DNA from: Pelodera strongyloides
Taxonomy: Eukaryota; Nematoda; Chromadorea; Rhabditida; Rhabditidae
Direction: 5' to 3'
DNA length: 64,000 nucleotides
Assembly (NCBI GenBank): GCA_036852015.1
Contig: JAANDG010000285.1
Span: 62,001 to 126,000 of the forward strand
The notes below the pieces were generated by a model that made no database searches, had not been told where the DNA came from, and worked only from the letters and a program-made list of their open reading frames with translations. This document shows, in pieces, positions 62,785 to 64,000 of the stretch; the first letter of the stretch is position 1, and every line of letters begins with the position of its first letter. The translations under genes and the position numbers were made by a program.

Positions 62785-64000
62785 ATGAACACAGATTACG
62801 AGTACTTCATCTACGGGTCTTGTAAGTTGTTGACCATTTTTTGCGGGGAACAGGGGAACGTGCGTGATCATAAAATACAAGTAGGCCACTGGACTTACTG
62901 CATAGGCAGAATTATCACAGTTAGCTTATCAGCTATGCCTTGTCATTCTTCAGATAGACTGGTATTTCTCATCCTGGAGTTCGGTCTTCTTCTGCCTGTT
63001 TTACTTGTCAGCTTCCGTGTGAACTCTGATACAATTGTATACTTCGTATTGGCGTGCGCTGTACCGATCACTCTTTATGTTTTACTGAAAACGATTAAAA
63101 ATATCTGTATGATGCTGGATGATTATGAATTGAGGTATGTTTTTATGTAGCAGTTTATGGTAGTTATAATATTTGCAATTTGCTCTAGGTTCCAAAAGCT
63201 TTGCTACTAATAGGTGTTTTCATGGAATTTATAGCACTAGTAGTTTATAACAAGAATGCGTTCACTGTTACGTTGGTTATTTCATAACCAGCCGTTCGAA
63301 GAGCCCTACGGGCTCTTCTCCGACTGGAGGAATCGGCCTTCGGCCGATTGTTAAACACTGTTCAAAAAAAACTTTCATTTACGTTTATGTGGAAACGTAT
63401 AATTTGGTTCTGGACTTCAGTGTTTTTGCAAATCATGCAAATTTGCTATCGCACATCTCTTCTCCTATAATATCCTCGACACATAAGCTAGCATAGCGCA
63501 ACAGGTAGAGCGTTGGACTGTGAATCGAGAGATTGTGTGCGGCTGTGGGTATCGAATCCCGCCAGCGGCAAAGATTTTGTATGTTCACTTTCGATTGTGA
63601 ATAGAAATTATCTTTATGAAAGGATTTCGTTATGTTCACACAAACAAAAAAGTAAACTCTTCTCCTTTATATAATAAGATTATGTTTATTGGTCTCTGTC
63701 AATACATATTAAAACTGGTAAGTAGTAATTTCAGTTTACAACCTGTATTTATAACGATTGACTATTTTATGCATAATCTAATACACGTCACATTCATCAT
63801 TAACACTGAGCTCTACATACTGCACTCCGGTTTATACAGCTATAAATATAACTGGTAAGCGAACAGCGTCCATTGCAAAATTCTGACCTAAGGACATCAT
63901 TTTATTCATTTTATTAGTGTATGATTCCTAAAGTACTTCATCTTACAATTAGGTTAACCGCACTTCCAGGCTCCCCTTCTTGTGTGCAGTATTCTTCGCT
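62785..64000 (+). CDS. N-terminal part of an unidentified multi-pass membrane protein (runs off the window)
   Basis: Exon 1 at 62785-62821 (ATG, MNTDYEYFIYGS, donor GTAAGT) joins exon 2 at 62954-63134 in phase. Exon 2 has two strongly hydrophobic segments (LVFLILEFGLLLPVLLVSF and YFVLACAVPITLYVLL) followed by a charged stretch. A third piece starting at about 63953 after ATTAG fits the phase and stays open to the edge. A short polar N-terminus before a first membrane helix resembles GPI inositol-acyltransferase (PIG-W/GWT1) proteins, but no diagnostic motif is present, so no name is given. I infer that at least the first two exons are real because of clean splice sites and matching phase. Confidence 0.5.
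63298..63349. repeat. Two adjacent perfect short hairpins
   Basis: GAAGAGCCCTACGGGCTCTTC (63298-63318) and AATCGGCCTTCGGCCGATT (63331-63349). The second closes on a TTCG tetraloop. Both lie in the intron of the right-edge gene. Confidence 0.85.
63487..63570 (+). repeat. tRNA-like sequence (tRNA-derived SINE head or tRNA pseudogene)
   Basis: GCTAGCATAGCGCAACAGG carries a pol III A-box (TAGCGCAACAGG). GGGTATCGAATCCC is a B-box with one extra base. A GTG anticodon-like triplet lies in CTGTGAA between them. The anticodon and acceptor stems pair poorly and the variable region is long, so this is not a working tRNA gene. In an intron, which suits a SINE. Confidence 0.6.

Noticed and set aside
1..64000. 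CRISPR array, bacterial operon or prophage
   Set aside because: No spacer-repeat array, no ribosome-binding sites and spliced genes throughout; the sequence is eukaryotic.

Overview
The window is eukaryotic, from an ecdysozoan invertebrate and most probably a nematode. All genes are split by many GT-AG introns with TTTCAG-type acceptors. The gene set contains a PAN plus ZP cuticle-type protein, a nuclear receptor with an unusual P-box, and a multi-domain GDNF-receptor-like protein. The species cannot be named from the sequence. Exon models were built by hand from reading frame, splice motifs and phase, and the coding lengths close in frame.

Layout: 141-282 (+) is the last exon of a FAHD1-like hydrolase. 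1958-6613 (-) is a complete 12-exon SIAH ubiquitin ligase of about 373 aa. 6614-13704 is repeat-rich with no convincing gene. 13705-24893 (+) is a PAN-repeat/ZP/transmembrane apical matrix protein of the NompA/NOAH type, 24 exons seen, 5' end not found. 26104-32311 (-) is a nuclear hormone receptor with two possible C-termini. 32312-39246 shows no gene. 39247-41695 (+) is PXMP4, 7 exons, 214 aa. 45510-61489 (+) is a 35-exon GPI-anchored-type GDNF/GAS1-domain receptor of about 1349 aa. 62785 to the right edge (+) is the start of an unidentified multi-pass membrane protein.

The genes do not form a pathway; this is an ordinary chromosomal neighbourhood. What stands out is the mobile DNA. A set of long-armed foldback elements of different sequence share TTAA flanks, usually with AGGG/CCCT or AGCG/CGCT ends. 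Two of them end only 6 and 13 nt before a coding exon. One foldback was split by a young non-autonomous LTR element (two 548-bp LTRs with three differences seen, 5-bp target duplication TGCGG). In the next intron of the same gene lies an LTR-like sequence joined to a nearly full-length antisense copy of tRNA-Gly(GCC) including CCA, flanked by a long direct duplication. This looks like an aberrant reverse-transcription and integration product. A 21-nt-period TACCCC array in both orientations lies in the largest intron of the GDNF-receptor-like gene.
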